Assembly (NCBI RefSeq): GCF_004123905.1
Contig: NZ_MZXW01000035.1
Location: forward strand, 248,001 to 312,000
DNA length: 64,000 nucleotides
From: Bradyrhizobium betae
Lineage (GTDB): Bacteria; Pseudomonadota; Alphaproteobacteria; Rhizobiales; Xanthobacteraceae
Reading direction: 5' to 3'
Position 1 is the stretch's first letter. Every line of letters begins with the position of its first letter. Under the pieces are notes generated by a model. It had not been told where the DNA came from. It saw only the letters and a list, made by a program, of their open reading frames with translations, and ran no database searches. This document shows positions 16,560 through 24,555 of the stretch, piece after piece. A program made the position numbers and the translations under genes.

Positions 16560-17375
16560 TCAGCGCCCGTAATAGTCCTGCACCGTCTCCCAGGCTGCCT
16601 TTTGCAGCAGCTCCACCGCCGGCGCATCCAGGCCCATCGTGTAGGAGTTACCGACCGGCGACCGTCCTGTCAGCGCGGCAAACGTCACGCAGGTCGCCAG
16701 ATACGTACCGGCGGGACTCGGATGCCGCTTGTCCGGCGCATAGAGATTGAGCTCCGGTTGCAGCTTGCGCACGCGCGCGAAGGCGAGACCTGCGGGAATG
16801 ACGAGCGCATCATTGGCATTGCCCGCCACGGTGTAGGCCTCAGCGAGCCCCTCCGTCATCTCCGGCTTGTCGGCATAGGCCCAGGACATGAACAGCACCG
16901 GCCGCATGCCGTGGGCGCGAACGATCTCGCTGTCCTTCTTGGCGAAGGTCGTGAATGCGTCCTTCAGCTGTGGATGGATCGGGCACTGACTGCAATCCAT
17001 CATCACGACGGCATCGAACTGCCTGCCCGGCTTGTTGAAGATGACGACATTCTGATCGTCGAAGGAATAAGCGCCGAGGCCACCCGGGCGCAGCAGATTG
17101 TCCATGTCGTGCCAGTCGAGGCCGGAGCCGCCGATCGTGGCCATGGTGTTGCGATACGCCGCCTTGTTCTCAGCATCCGCGGCCCGCTCCATGAAGGAGA
17201 GATGCCCGGGCATGCCGTTGTTGTAATAGAAAAAGCTGTTGCCGACGAACAGCGCGGCTTTAGGAAAGTCAGGTCCGAGCGAGGTAACTTTCGGCCTGGT
17301 CTGCGCCTGTGCATGGAAGCCGGCTGCAACGACCAGACACATTGCGAGCATCACTCGCGTAAAAAGACGCATCAT
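16560..17375 (-). CDS. secreted SGNH/GDSL-like hydrolase
   Basis: Exported 271-residue protein. The signal peptide is about residues 1-24 (MMRLFTRVMLAMCLVVAAGF, cleavage HAQA-QT). The SGNH block I reads VGNSFFYYNNG with Ser47, and the C-terminal block V reads DKRHPSPAGTYLA, giving the Asp-x-x-His pair. An intermediate GGSGLDWH may be block II. These point to an esterase or acyl hydrolase; substrate unknown. The start at 17375 has GGGAGG 6-11 bases upstream; the longer reading is dropped. Confidence 0.8.
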   Translation of the reverse strand: MMRLFTRVMLAMCLVVAAGFHAQAQTRPKVTSLGPDFPKAALFVGNSFFYYNNGMPGHLSFMERAADAENKAAYRNTMATIGGSGLDWHDMDNLLRPGGLGAYSFDDQNVVIFNKPGRQFDAVVMMDCSQCPIHPQLKDAFTTFAKKDSEIVRAHGMRPVLFMSWAYADKPEMTEGLAEAYTVAGNANDALVIPAGLAFARVRKLQPELNLYAPDKRHPSPAGTYLATCVTFAALTGRSPVGNSYTMGLDAPAVELLQKAAWETVQDYYGR

Positions 17376-17469
17376 GGTTTCCTCCCTTTTTCTGGGGCGG
17401 AACAAACCAGCTTTTCAAAACGGTCTCAAGAGCAGGGACGTGCAGCAGGTATGCGTGCCCCCAAAGTGC

Positions 17470-17838
17470 TCACCACAAATTCTTGCCGTCGATCATGTTC
17501 ACCGGCACGGCCTCGAGATCGAAATCGTCGAACAGGCGCGCGTTGACGCCAACTCTGGGATTATCGAAATCGGGTTTGCCGGTCGACCAGTCCGGCGACT
17601 CCGAATAGGTGCCGCAGCCGCAGTTCGCGCAGAAATGATGTTTGACCGTGCGGCTGCCCCAGAGATAGGTCGCGACGTTGTCGGCGGGCGACAGCAGGCG
17701 AAACTGCGCCGGCGTGTAATAGGCCCACAGCGCGCCGCGCTTGGCGCAGAGCGAGCAGGTGCAGCGCGTCACGTTCGCTGGCGCCTCCGTCACCTCGAAC
17801 ACCGTCTCACCGCAATGACAGCTTGCCTCGATCGGCAT
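17470..17838 (-). CDS. GFA/CENP-V family zinc protein
   Basis: 122-residue protein of the glutathione-dependent formaldehyde-activating (GFA) fold. Zinc ligands are in place: Cys7 and Cys9 (CHCG), Cys26, Cys28, Cys31 (CTCSLC) and Cys70, Cys73, Cys75 (CANCGC). Most members have no proven activity, and the original Gfa role in formaldehyde detoxification is disputed, so no specific reaction is claimed. It stands between two other small minus-strand genes with gaps of about 80-95 bp. Confidence 0.85.
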   Translation of the reverse strand: MPIEASCHCGETVFEVTEAPANVTRCTCSLCAKRGALWAYYTPAQFRLLSPADNVATYLWGSRTVKHHFCANCGCGTYSESPDWSTGKPDFDNPRVGVNARLFDDFDLEAVPVNMIDGKNLW

Positions 17839-17915
17839 GAACCGCTCCCCGTTTTGTCAGGAGGTGGTCGTAGCCCGCCCCTGCTGCCAACATGCTGTCA
17901 GCAGCGAAAGCTCCG

Positions 17916-18233
17916 TCAGGGAGTTTCGTTCGCGGACAGCCGCTTGGCGTTCGCCGCGACATGCTCGCGATAGCGCTGGACGACGGCCGCCGGCGTTGCG
18001 CCAGCCAGCAGGCTCACGGTCGCCTCGAAGGCCGCGGCGATCTTCTCGCTCACCATCAGCACCGCTTCCTGCCCCGCGGCCTCGTCGCCATGGCTGAGCT
18101 TCTCGCAGCGCAGCCGCACCACCTCGCTCGCCTCAAACGCGAGCATCGCGCCAGCGTACCAGGGAAAGCCATTGTCGGATCCGCTGAGCACCGCATGGCG
18201 GTCGAGGGCGGAGAAGGAATGATGATCGGGCAT
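17916..18233 (-). CDS. conserved hypothetical protein, helical
   Basis: 105 residues, starting MPDHHSFSALDRHAVLSGSD. No signal peptide, membrane span or known motif. The middle (VRLRCEKLSHGDEAAGQEAV, then AAAFEATVSLLAG) is strongly helical. From memory it resembles unnamed bradyrhizobial proteins, but I cannot assign a family. The start at 18233 is preferred to a longer frame rich in Arg and Pro that overlaps the promoter region of the divergent gntR gene. Confidence 0.6.
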   Translation of the reverse strand: MPDHHSFSALDRHAVLSGSDNGFPWYAGAMLAFEASEVVRLRCEKLSHGDEAAGQEAVLMVSEKIAAAFEATVSLLAGATPAAVVQRYREHVAANAKRLSANETP

Positions 18234-18378
18234 CGCGGGCCTCAAATTCTTTGAGTGAACGCTCCGATCAATACGCTTCAAATTTGAAGGATCCGGCCGG
18301 GGAACCGGTCGGATTGGGCGCGCCTGCGACATCGGCCGTTTACCAAGGCCCTTGACGCGGCTGCTCTGGTTAGCTTAC

Positions 18379-18400
18379 TGGTCTGACCAAGATCAGACCA
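18379..18400. promoter_or_regulatory. GntR/FadR operator, TGGTCTGA-N6-TCAGACCA
   Basis: Perfect 8-bp inverted repeat with a 6-base spacer, ending 14 bases before the gntR start. The arm includes TGGT-N3-ACCA, the core bound by FadR-type regulators. Implies autoregulation and control of the following cluster. Confidence 0.8.
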
Positions 18401-18414
18401 AAAAGAGACAGGGA

Positions 18415-19167
18415 ATGGAGCTCAAGCGAGCCGCCGAAGGCGAAAAAGGGTTTGAGAAGGTGTTCGCCTTCTTGCGCGAGCGCCTGCTTGCTGGCTCGCT
18501 CAAGCCCGGCGACCGCCTGATTTCCGAGCGCGAGCTGGCAACCCTTCTCGGCGTCAGCCGGCCCATTGTCCGCGAGGCGCTACGCGCCCTCACCGTGCTC
18601 GGCATCGTCGAGATCCGCGACCGGATCGGCACCGTCGTGACCCGGCCGGACGTCTCGGTCCTGAACGACTTCTTCACCTTCGCGCTCGCCCAGCAGGCCG
18701 ACATGCTCGACGACGTCATGCAGGCGCGCGTCGCGATCGAATGCCAGGCGATCCGTCTCGCCTGCGAACGCGCCAACATTGCCGATTTCGAACGCCTGCA
18801 ACGCACGCTTGCGAAGATCGGCGAGACGATCGACGAGGCCGATGCCGGCGGCATGGCCGACTTCGAATTCCATCGCTCGATTGTGGTGGCCTCGCATTCG
18901 GAGACGTTGACGGTCCTGCATAGCTCGATGGCGGGCCTGCTGACCCATTCGCACCGCAACCGCCGCGAGCTGGTGCAGGCCTTCCCGTCGATGAAGACCT
19001 ATCTGATCGACGACCACCGCCGCATCTTCGAAGCCGTGATCGCACGCGACCCCGAGCGGGCGGACGCGACGCTGCGCAAGCATTTTGCAATTGGCGACGA
19101 ATTCCGCCGACGCGCCGTCGTCGGCGACTTGGACAAGACCTTGGACAAGACCAGCGCCTCGCGCTGA
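18415..19167 (+). CDS. FadR/GntR family regulator (FCD domain)
   Basis: 250-residue regulator. The winged helix at about 15-80 reads LRERLLAGSLKPGDRLISER and LLGVSRPIVREALRAL; the C-terminal part is an all-helical FCD domain with a likely metal or ligand site (ADFEFHRSIV, then the late DDHRRIFEAV). FCD regulators usually sense organic or sugar acids. The start at 18415 follows GACAGGGA and leaves the operator at 18379-18400 upstream; an upstream in-frame ATG at 18352 would put the operator inside the gene. First gene of the cluster reaching rpiB. Confidence 0.9.
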   Translation: MELKRAAEGEKGFEKVFAFLRERLLAGSLKPGDRLISERELATLLGVSRPIVREALRALTVLGIVEIRDRIGTVVTRPDVSVLNDFFTFALAQQADMLDDVMQARVAIECQAIRLACERANIADFERLQRTLAKIGETIDEADAGGMADFEFHRSIVVASHSETLTVLHSSMAGLLTHSHRNRRELVQAFPSMKTYLIDDHRRIFEAVIARDPERADATLRKHFAIGDEFRRRAVVGDLDKTLDKTSASR

Positions 19168-19202
19168 GCACAGACAGACGAAACAAGAAACGGAAGACTA
19201 AC

Positions 19203-20108
19203 ATGGGACGGAACGACAAGGGCAATGTCGGCTTCATCGGCATCGGCACGATGGGCCTGGAGATGGTGCGCAATCTTCTCAAAGCCGGGCACGCGGTGCG
19301 CGCGTTCGATCTCAATGAGGCTGCTGTTGCTGATGTCGTCAAGGAAGGCGCGACACGCGCCAAGAGCCCTGCCGATGCCGCACAAGGCGCCGACATCGTC
19401 ATCACCATGCTGCCCGACACGCCCCATGTCGAGGCAACCATTTACGGCGAGCACGGCCTCCTGAAGTCCCCGCCCCCAGGCAAGCTCATCGTCGACATGA
19501 GTACGATCTCGCCGGTCGCCGTCCGCCGCATTCATGCCGACCTGCAAAAAGTCGGCGTCAGCTTCATCGACGCGCCGGTCTCGGGTGGGCCCGTTGGCGC
19601 CAAGAACGCCGCGCTCTCGATCATGGCCGGCGGCGATGCGGCCGCCTTCGCGCAGGCCGAGCCGTTCTTCCGCGCGTTGGGCACGACGATCACGCATGTC
19701 GGGGCGGCCGGCGCAGGCCAGACCGTCAAGCTCTGCAATCAGCTGATCTGCGGCATCAACATCCAGGCGATCTGTGAAGCGCTCGCGCTCGGTCGCGCGT
19801 CCGGCCTCGATCTCAATCTGCTGCGCCGCGTGCTGCTCGGCGGCTCCGCCGCCTCCTGGATGCTCGACAAGCTCGGCCCCGCGATGATCGCGGGCGACGC
19901 CTCCGCCGGCTTCCGGATCGATCTGCAGCTCAAGGACCTTCGCCTCGTGCAGGAGCAAGCGCAGGCGCTGAGCGTGCCCCTGCCCGGCACCGCGCTCGTC
20001 ACCAGCCAGTATGTCGATGCGCGCGCGCACGGCGAAGGCAACAACGGCAACCAGGCGCTGTTCCGCGTCTATGACCGCATGACCAACCAGACGACCGGCT
20101 GCCCCTGA
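19203..20108 (+). CDS. NAD(P)-dependent beta-hydroxyacid dehydrogenase
   Basis: 301-residue member of the 3-hydroxyisobutyrate dehydrogenase superfamily, which oxidises beta-hydroxyacids or reduces the matching semialdehydes. The Rossmann loop GFIGIGTMG is at 10-18, the substrate site DAPVSGGPVGA at 123-133, and the catalytic Lys176 lies in QTVKLCNQ. Candidate substrates within the family include tartronate semialdehyde, L-threonate and 3-hydroxyisobutyrate. Being between an FCD regulator and an RpiB-like isomerase favours a sugar acid such as threonate (inference). It begins 35 bp after gntR and 4 bp before the first permease gene. Confidence 0.85.
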   Translation: MGRNDKGNVGFIGIGTMGLEMVRNLLKAGHAVRAFDLNEAAVADVVKEGATRAKSPADAAQGADIVITMLPDTPHVEATIYGEHGLLKSPPPGKLIVDMSTISPVAVRRIHADLQKVGVSFIDAPVSGGPVGAKNAALSIMAGGDAAAFAQAEPFFRALGTTITHVGAAGAGQTVKLCNQLICGINIQAICEALALGRASGLDLNLLRRVLLGGSAASWMLDKLGPAMIAGDASAGFRIDLQLKDLRLVQEQAQALSVPLPGTALVTSQYVDARAHGEGNNGNQALFRVYDRMTNQTTGCP

Positions 20109-20112
20109 TACG

Positions 20113-20796
20113 ATGAGCCTCCAACTCGACTTTCCCGCAGTGCTGGAGCGTTGGCCAAATTTCCTGGCCGGCGCTGCGCTGACGCTGGAGTTGGCGGCTT
20201 TCGCGACGGTGTTCGGCGCCCTGTTCGGCACGCTCGCGGCCATCGGCCGTGGCTCGCGAAGCTCGCTGATCGCAGGCGCCTGCAAAGTCTATGTCGAGGC
20301 CATCCGCAACACGCCGCTGCTGGTGCAGATCTTCCTGGTTTATTTCGGCCTCGCCAGCCTCGGCCTGAAATTCTCCGCCTTCATCGTGGCCGTGGCCGCG
20401 CTGACCATCAATGTCGGTGCCTACACCGCCGAGATCATGCGCGCCGGCTTCGAGGCGATCCCGCGCGGACAGATCGAGGCGGCAGAGGGCCTGGCGCTGT
20501 CGCGCCTGCAAATCTACTGGCACATCATCCTGCTGCCGGCGATCGAGAGGGTCTATCCGGCGCTGACCAGCCAGTTCGTGCTGCTGATGCTGGCCTCCTC
20601 GGTCTGCTCGCAGATATCGGCGGAAGAACTCACCGCCGTCGCCAACTACATCCAGTCGGACACCTATCGTGCGTTCGAGACCTACATCATCGTCGCCGTG
20701 CTCTACGTCATCCTGTCGCTGGTGATGCGCGCGGGCTTCTGGGGCCTCGGCCTCGTGCTGTTTCCGCGCCGGCGCCGGCTCGGCACCCCCTTGTGA
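20113..20796 (+). CDS. polar amino acid-type ABC transporter permease 1
   Basis: Inner-membrane permease of 227 residues of the His/Glu/Gln (HisMQ) type, with about five spans. The start region LAGAALTLELAAFATVFGAL and the EAA loop RGQIEAAEGLALSRLQIYWH are characteristic. It works as a heterodimer with the next gene. Begins 4 bp after the dehydrogenase gene and ends 1 bp before the second permease ATG. Confidence 0.92.
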   Translation: MSLQLDFPAVLERWPNFLAGAALTLELAAFATVFGALFGTLAAIGRGSRSSLIAGACKVYVEAIRNTPLLVQIFLVYFGLASLGLKFSAFIVAVAALTINVGAYTAEIMRAGFEAIPRGQIEAAEGLALSRLQIYWHIILLPAIERVYPALTSQFVLLMLASSVCSQISAEELTAVANYIQSDTYRAFETYIIVAVLYVILSLVMRAGFWGLGLVLFPRRRRLGTPL

Positions 20797-20797
20797 G

Positions 20798-21472
20798 ATG
20801 ACCATGGGCGGACATCTCAACATCAACCATCTGATGTTTCTCGGCCAGGGCGCGCTATGGACCATTGGTCTCTCGGTGATCGCACTGATCGGCGGCGGCA
20901 TCGTCGGCTTCGTGATCGCGCTGGCGCGGATCTCGCCGCTCAAATCGGTACGCATCGCCAGCGCGGTCTACGTCCAGCTCATTCAGGGCACGCCGCTGCT
21001 CGTCATCCTGTTCCTCGGCTATTTCGGCCTCGCCGCCATCGGGCTCAAGGTCTCGCCGCTCGCGGCCGCCGGCGCCTCGCTGACGCTGTATGTTGCCGCC
21101 TATCTCGGCGAGATCTGGCGCGGCTGCATCCAGTCGGTGCCGAAACCGCAATGGGAAGCCGCCGAGGGCCTGGCGCTGAGCCGCACCCAGCGCATGATGA
21201 AGGTGATCCTGCCGCAGGCGATCCGCATCGCGACGCCGCCGACCGTCGGCTTCGTGGTGCAGATCATCAAGAACACCTCGCTCGCCTCCGTCGTCGGCTT
21301 CGTCGAGCTGATGCGCTCGGGCCAGATCGTCAACAACTCGCTGTTCGAGCCGTTCGCGATCTACGCCATCATCGCCGTCACCTATTTCGCCATGTGCTAT
21401 CCCCTGTCGCTGTTCAGCCAGAGGCTGGAGCGGTGGATGGGGCGTGGCAGATCCAACCTCGCACCAGCCTGA
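20798..21472 (+). CDS. polar amino acid-type ABC transporter permease 2
   Basis: 224-residue partner permease; the EAA loop reads KPQWEAAEGLALSRTQRMMK and RNTPLL-type motif is QGTPLLVILFLGYFGLA. About five membrane spans. Two ATGs (20798 and 20804) are possible. It overlaps the GTG alternative start of the ATPase gene. Confidence 0.92.
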   Translation: MTMGGHLNINHLMFLGQGALWTIGLSVIALIGGGIVGFVIALARISPLKSVRIASAVYVQLIQGTPLLVILFLGYFGLAAIGLKVSPLAAAGASLTLYVAAYLGEIWRGCIQSVPKPQWEAAEGLALSRTQRMMKVILPQAIRIATPPTVGFVVQIIKNTSLASVVGFVELMRSGQIVNNSLFEPFAIYAIIAVTYFAMCYPLSLFSQRLERWMGRGRSNLAPA

Positions 21473-21473
21473 C

Positions 21474-22232
21474 ATGCAGCAAAACAATCCCTCCTCCGAA
21501 CCGATCGTGTCGCTTCGCGACGTGCAGAAGAGCTTTGGCCCGCTTCGGGTGCTCGATGGCGTCTCCTTTGCCGTCGAGCGCGGCGAGGTGTTGGCGCTGA
21601 TCGGCCGTTCCGGTTCCGGCAAAAGCACGGCGCTGCGCTGCATCGACCGCTTCGAGAAGGTCGACGGCGGCGAGATCGTCGTCTGCGGACACCGGGTCGA
21701 CCGTCCCGACGTCGATCTGCGCGCGCTACGCCAGGACGTCGGCATCGTGTTCCAGAGCTACAATCTGTTTCCGCATCTCACCATCGAGCAGAACATCACG
21801 CTCGCGCCCTGCGCGGTAAAGGGTATCGCCGCGTCGCAGGCGAGGGACCTCGCGCGAAAAGTGCTGGCGCAGGTCGGACTCGAGGAGAAGCTGCACGCCT
21901 ATCCCGAGCAGCTCTCCGGCGGCCAGCAACAGCGCGCCGCGATCGCCCGCTCGCTCGCGATGCAGCCGAAAGTCATGCTGTTCGACGAGGTTACCTCCGC
22001 GCTCGATCCCGAGCTCACCGCCGAGGTGCTCAAGGTGATCGAGCAACTCGCGGCGGACGGCATGACCATGGTGATGGTCACCCACGAGATGGGTTTTGCC
22101 AAGGGCATCGCCGATCGCATCGTCTTCATGCATCGCGGCAAGGTCCATGAGACCGGACCCGCCTCGATCCTGACGTCGCCAACGACGCCGGAGCTGACGC
22201 AGTTCGTCGGCACAGGAAACTTAAAATCGTAA
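21474..22232 (+). CDS. polar amino acid-type ABC transporter ATP-binding protein
   Basis: 252-residue ATPase energising the two permeases. Walker A GRSGSGKST, Q-loop VFQSYNLFPH, signature LSGGQQQR, Walker B VMLFDEVTSALD and switch His (VTHEMG) are all present. The ATG at 21474 comes one base after the permease stop; a GTG at 21444 would add ten residues and has a better ribosome site (GGATGGGG), so the start is uncertain. Confidence 0.92.
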   Translation: MQQNNPSSEPIVSLRDVQKSFGPLRVLDGVSFAVERGEVLALIGRSGSGKSTALRCIDRFEKVDGGEIVVCGHRVDRPDVDLRALRQDVGIVFQSYNLFPHLTIEQNITLAPCAVKGIAASQARDLARKVLAQVGLEEKLHAYPEQLSGGQQQRAAIARSLAMQPKVMLFDEVTSALDPELTAEVLKVIEQLAADGMTMVMVTHEMGFAKGIADRIVFMHRGKVHETGPASILTSPTTPELTQFVGTGNLKS

Positions 22233-22252
22233 CAGGGAGAGGAGAACCAGGG

Positions 22253-23047
22253 ATGACAAACAAGAAACTGCTGGGGAGAGCCGCTGCGCTATTTGGCCTC
22301 GTCATGATGGCCGCTACGCCGGCATGGGCTGATCTGCTCGACGACATCAATCAGGCCAAGAAGATCCGCATCTCGACCGACCTCGCCATTCCGCCCTCGG
22401 GCATGATGGATTCCACCATGAAGCCGACCGGCTCCGATGTCGAAGTGGCGCAACTGCTCGCCAAGGACTGGGGGCTTGAGCTCGAATTCGTCCAGACCAC
22501 CGGCGCAACGCGCATCCCGAACGTCCTGACCGGCAAGGCCGATATCATCATCTCGACGCTGTCGGTGACGGCCGAACGCGCCAAGGTGATCGACTTCACC
22601 AAGCGCTATGCGACGCTGCAATCCGACGTCGGCTGCTTGAAATCGCTCAACGTCAAGGACTGGTCCGACCTGAAGGACAAGACGATCGGCGTCTCGCGCG
22701 GCACCACGCAGGACACCACCTTGTCGAACATGAAGGACAAGGATCTCAAGATCGCCCGCTATGACGACGACGCCACGGAAGTGACGGCGGCCGTCTCCGG
22801 CCAGGTCGATTGCGTCGGCACCTCGGCCACGATCATCAACCAGATCGGCGTCAAGAATCCCGCGCGCATCTTCGAATCCAAGATTCCGCTCGCGACCTTC
22901 GACCTCGCCATCGGCCTGAAGAAGGGTGAGCAGCGCCTGATGGACAAGCTCAACGCCTGGATTGTCGAGAACGTCAAGAACGGCAAGCTCAACGCGGTCT
23001 ACAAGAAATTCCACGGCGTCGATCTGCCGGCCGACATGCGTAGCTAA
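22253..23047 (+). CDS. periplasmic substrate-binding protein of the ABC transporter
   Basis: 264-residue family 3 (amino acid-type) binding protein. Signal peptide about 1-26 (AAALFGLVMMAATPAWA-DLL). Typical segments are IRISTDLAIPPSG, GSDVEVAQLLAKDWGLE, GKADIIISTLSVTAERAK and LKDKTIGVSRGTTQD. The usual Arg that holds the amino acid carboxylate (SVTAER) is present, so a carboxylate ligand is expected; whether it is an amino acid or a hydroxyacid is open. A 12-bp stem hairpin lies after the stop. Confidence 0.9.
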   Translation: MTNKKLLGRAAALFGLVMMAATPAWADLLDDINQAKKIRISTDLAIPPSGMMDSTMKPTGSDVEVAQLLAKDWGLELEFVQTTGATRIPNVLTGKADIIISTLSVTAERAKVIDFTKRYATLQSDVGCLKSLNVKDWSDLKDKTIGVSRGTTQDTTLSNMKDKDLKIARYDDDATEVTAAVSGQVDCVGTSATIINQIGVKNPARIFESKIPLATFDLAIGLKKGEQRLMDKLNAWIVENVKNGKLNAVYKKFHGVDLPADMRS

Positions 23048-23059
23048 GACCAGAGAAAA

Positions 23060-23088
23060 CCATGACAGCCGCATTCCGGCTGTCATGG
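23060..23088 (+). terminator. intercistronic hairpin before rpiB
   Basis: CCATGACAGCCG, a 5-base loop, and CGGCTGTCATGG form a perfect 12-bp stem, 12 bases after the binding-protein stop and 28 before the rpiB start. No U-tract. Probably protects the binding-protein mRNA or lowers rpiB expression. Confidence 0.55.
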
Positions 23089-23115
23089 CCCATGCAAGAT
23101 CAAGAAGGAACTCAC

Positions 23116-23562
23116 ATGCGTCTCGTCATCGGATCCGACCACGCCGGCTGGCCGCTCAAACAGACAATTATCGACCACATCCGCAGCCTCGGCCACGACG
23201 TCCTCGACGTCGGCTCCTATGACGACAAGCCGGTCGACTTCCCCGACATCGCACGCGCGGTGGCGCAGAAGGTGACCTCGGGCGAAGCGGCCCGCGGCAT
23301 CATGGTCTGCGGCACCGGCGTCGGCGCCTCGATCGCGGCCAACAAGATGAAGGGTATCCGCGCCGCGGTCTGCCACGACATCCATTCCGCCCATCAGAGC
23401 GTCGAGCATGACGACGTCAACGTCATGTGCATCGGTGCGCAGATCGTTGGCGCCTGGCTCGCCGTGGATCTGGTCTCGTCCTATCTTTCCGCTGAATTCT
23501 CCACGGACGAGGATTTCCGCCGTCGCGTCGAGAAGCTGCGGGTCATGGACGAGCAAGGCTGA
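23116..23562 (+). CDS. RpiB/LacA/LacB family sugar-phosphate isomerase
   Basis: 148-residue isomerase of the ribose-5-phosphate isomerase B family. The start MRLVIGSDHAGWPLKQ and active-site Cys65 in MVCGTGVGASIAANK are diagnostic. The ligand-loop CHDIHSAHQSVEHDDVNV differs from housekeeping RpiB (DxYSAxxSREHNDANV) and resembles catabolic relatives such as the tetrulose-4-phosphate isomerases of erythritol pathways; this is from memory and should be tested by phylogeny. The start at 23116 follows AAGAAGGAA. Last gene of the cluster. Confidence 0.85.
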   Translation: MRLVIGSDHAGWPLKQTIIDHIRSLGHDVLDVGSYDDKPVDFPDIARAVAQKVTSGEAARGIMVCGTGVGASIAANKMKGIRAAVCHDIHSAHQSVEHDDVNVMCIGAQIVGAWLAVDLVSSYLSAEFSTDEDFRRRVEKLRVMDEQG

Positions 23563-23585
23563 GGGGCGCTGCCGTTCATCCTCTG

Positions 23586-23661
23586 TCATTGCGAGCGCAG
23601 CGAAGCAATCCAGAGTCTTTCCGCGGCGACAGTGCGGATTGCTTCGCTGCGCTCGCAATGA
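23586..23661. repeat. dispersed repeat with perfect 26-bp inverted ends
   Basis: Left end TCATTGCGAGCGCAGCGAAG and right end CTTCGCTGCGCTCGCAATGA belong to a 26-bp perfect inverted repeat separated by 24 bases. No coding content. This sequence type is frequent between genes in Bradyrhizobium-like genomes (established from memory). Confidence 0.85.
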
Positions 23662-23698
23662 CGAAGTTGAAGCAGTTGCGCGCGAAAACCCCGCTCGT

Positions 23699-23748
23699 GT
23701 CCCGGACGCAGCGCAGCAACGCGAAGAGCGTTGCAGCGCGTCCGGGAC
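23699..23748. repeat. dispersed palindromic repeat, CCCGGACGCAGCGC family, short copy
   Basis: GTCCCGGACGC and GCGTCCGGGAC are perfect inverted ends; inner GCAACGC and GCGTTGC also pair. Short version of the elements at 15279-15410 and 60867-61040. Confidence 0.8.
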
Positions 23749-23823
23749 GCGGAACACGGAGCGCCGCCATTCACTCACGCCCCCTCTTCCGGCTAGACTG
23801 CTCCGATTCTCGGGGTTCCGTCG

Positions 23824-24549
23824 TTGGCCGTCCTCTTCGTCCTCATCGTCGGCCTCATCGCCGGCACCGTCTCAGGCATCGTCGGCACGGGATCGTCGAT
23901 CATGCTGATGCCGGTGCTGGTCTACGCCTACGGGCCGAAGGAAGCCGTGCCGATCATGGCGGTCGCCTCCGTGATGGCGAATTTTTCGCGGATTTTGGCA
24001 TGGTGGCGCGAGGTCGACTGGCGGGCCTGCGCGGCCTATTCGGTGACGGGCATTCCGTCTGCAGTCCTTGGTGCGCGGACGTTGCTGGCGCTGCCCTCGC
24101 ATGCCGTCGATCTCGCCATCGGCATCTTTCTGATCGCGATGGTGCCGGTCCGGCACTGGCTGGCGCGGCATGACCTGAAGGCCAATCTCTGGCATCTCGC
24201 GATCGGCGGCGCGGTTATTGGCTATCTCACCGGCATCGTGGTCTCGACCGGCCCGCTCAGCGTGCCGCTGTTCCTGTTCTACGGGCTCAGCAAGGGCGCC
24301 TTCCTCGCCACCGAGGCCGCCTCCTCGCTTGGCCTCTACTTCGCAAAATCCGTGACCTTCGAACGTTTCGGCGCACTGACGCAGGACGTCTTCATCAAGG
24401 GGCTGGTCGCAGGCGCCTCGCTGATGTCGGGCGCGTTCATCGCAAAACGCTTCGTGCTGCACCTGAAGCCGGACATGTTCCGCCTGGTGATGGACGCGAT
24501 CATGATCGCCGCCGGGCTCTCGATGCTCTGGAACGCGACGCAGCCGTAA
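23824..24549 (+). CDS. TSUP family (TauE/SafE-like) membrane transporter
   Basis: 241-residue protein with about eight hydrophobic segments and the duplicated TSUP layout: an N-terminal GLIAGTVSGIVGTGSSIMLMPV loop and a second half from LAIGGAVIGYLTGIVVSTGP. TSUP members export sulfite, sulfoacetate or similar anions; the substrate here is unknown. Translation seems to start at a TTG (23824), because the first GTG or ATG options are worse placed. It converges with the GGDEF-EAL gene, only 6 bp between stops. A second, unrelated TSUP gene lies at 54003. Confidence 0.8.
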   Translation: MAVLFVLIVGLIAGTVSGIVGTGSSIMLMPVLVYAYGPKEAVPIMAVASVMANFSRILAWWREVDWRACAAYSVTGIPSAVLGARTLLALPSHAVDLAIGIFLIAMVPVRHWLARHDLKANLWHLAIGGAVIGYLTGIVVSTGPLSVPLFLFYGLSKGAFLATEAASSLGLYFAKSVTFERFGALTQDVFIKGLVAGASLMSGAFIAKRFVLHLKPDMFRLVMDAIMIAAGLSMLWNATQP

Positions 24550-24555
24550 TCGCGC

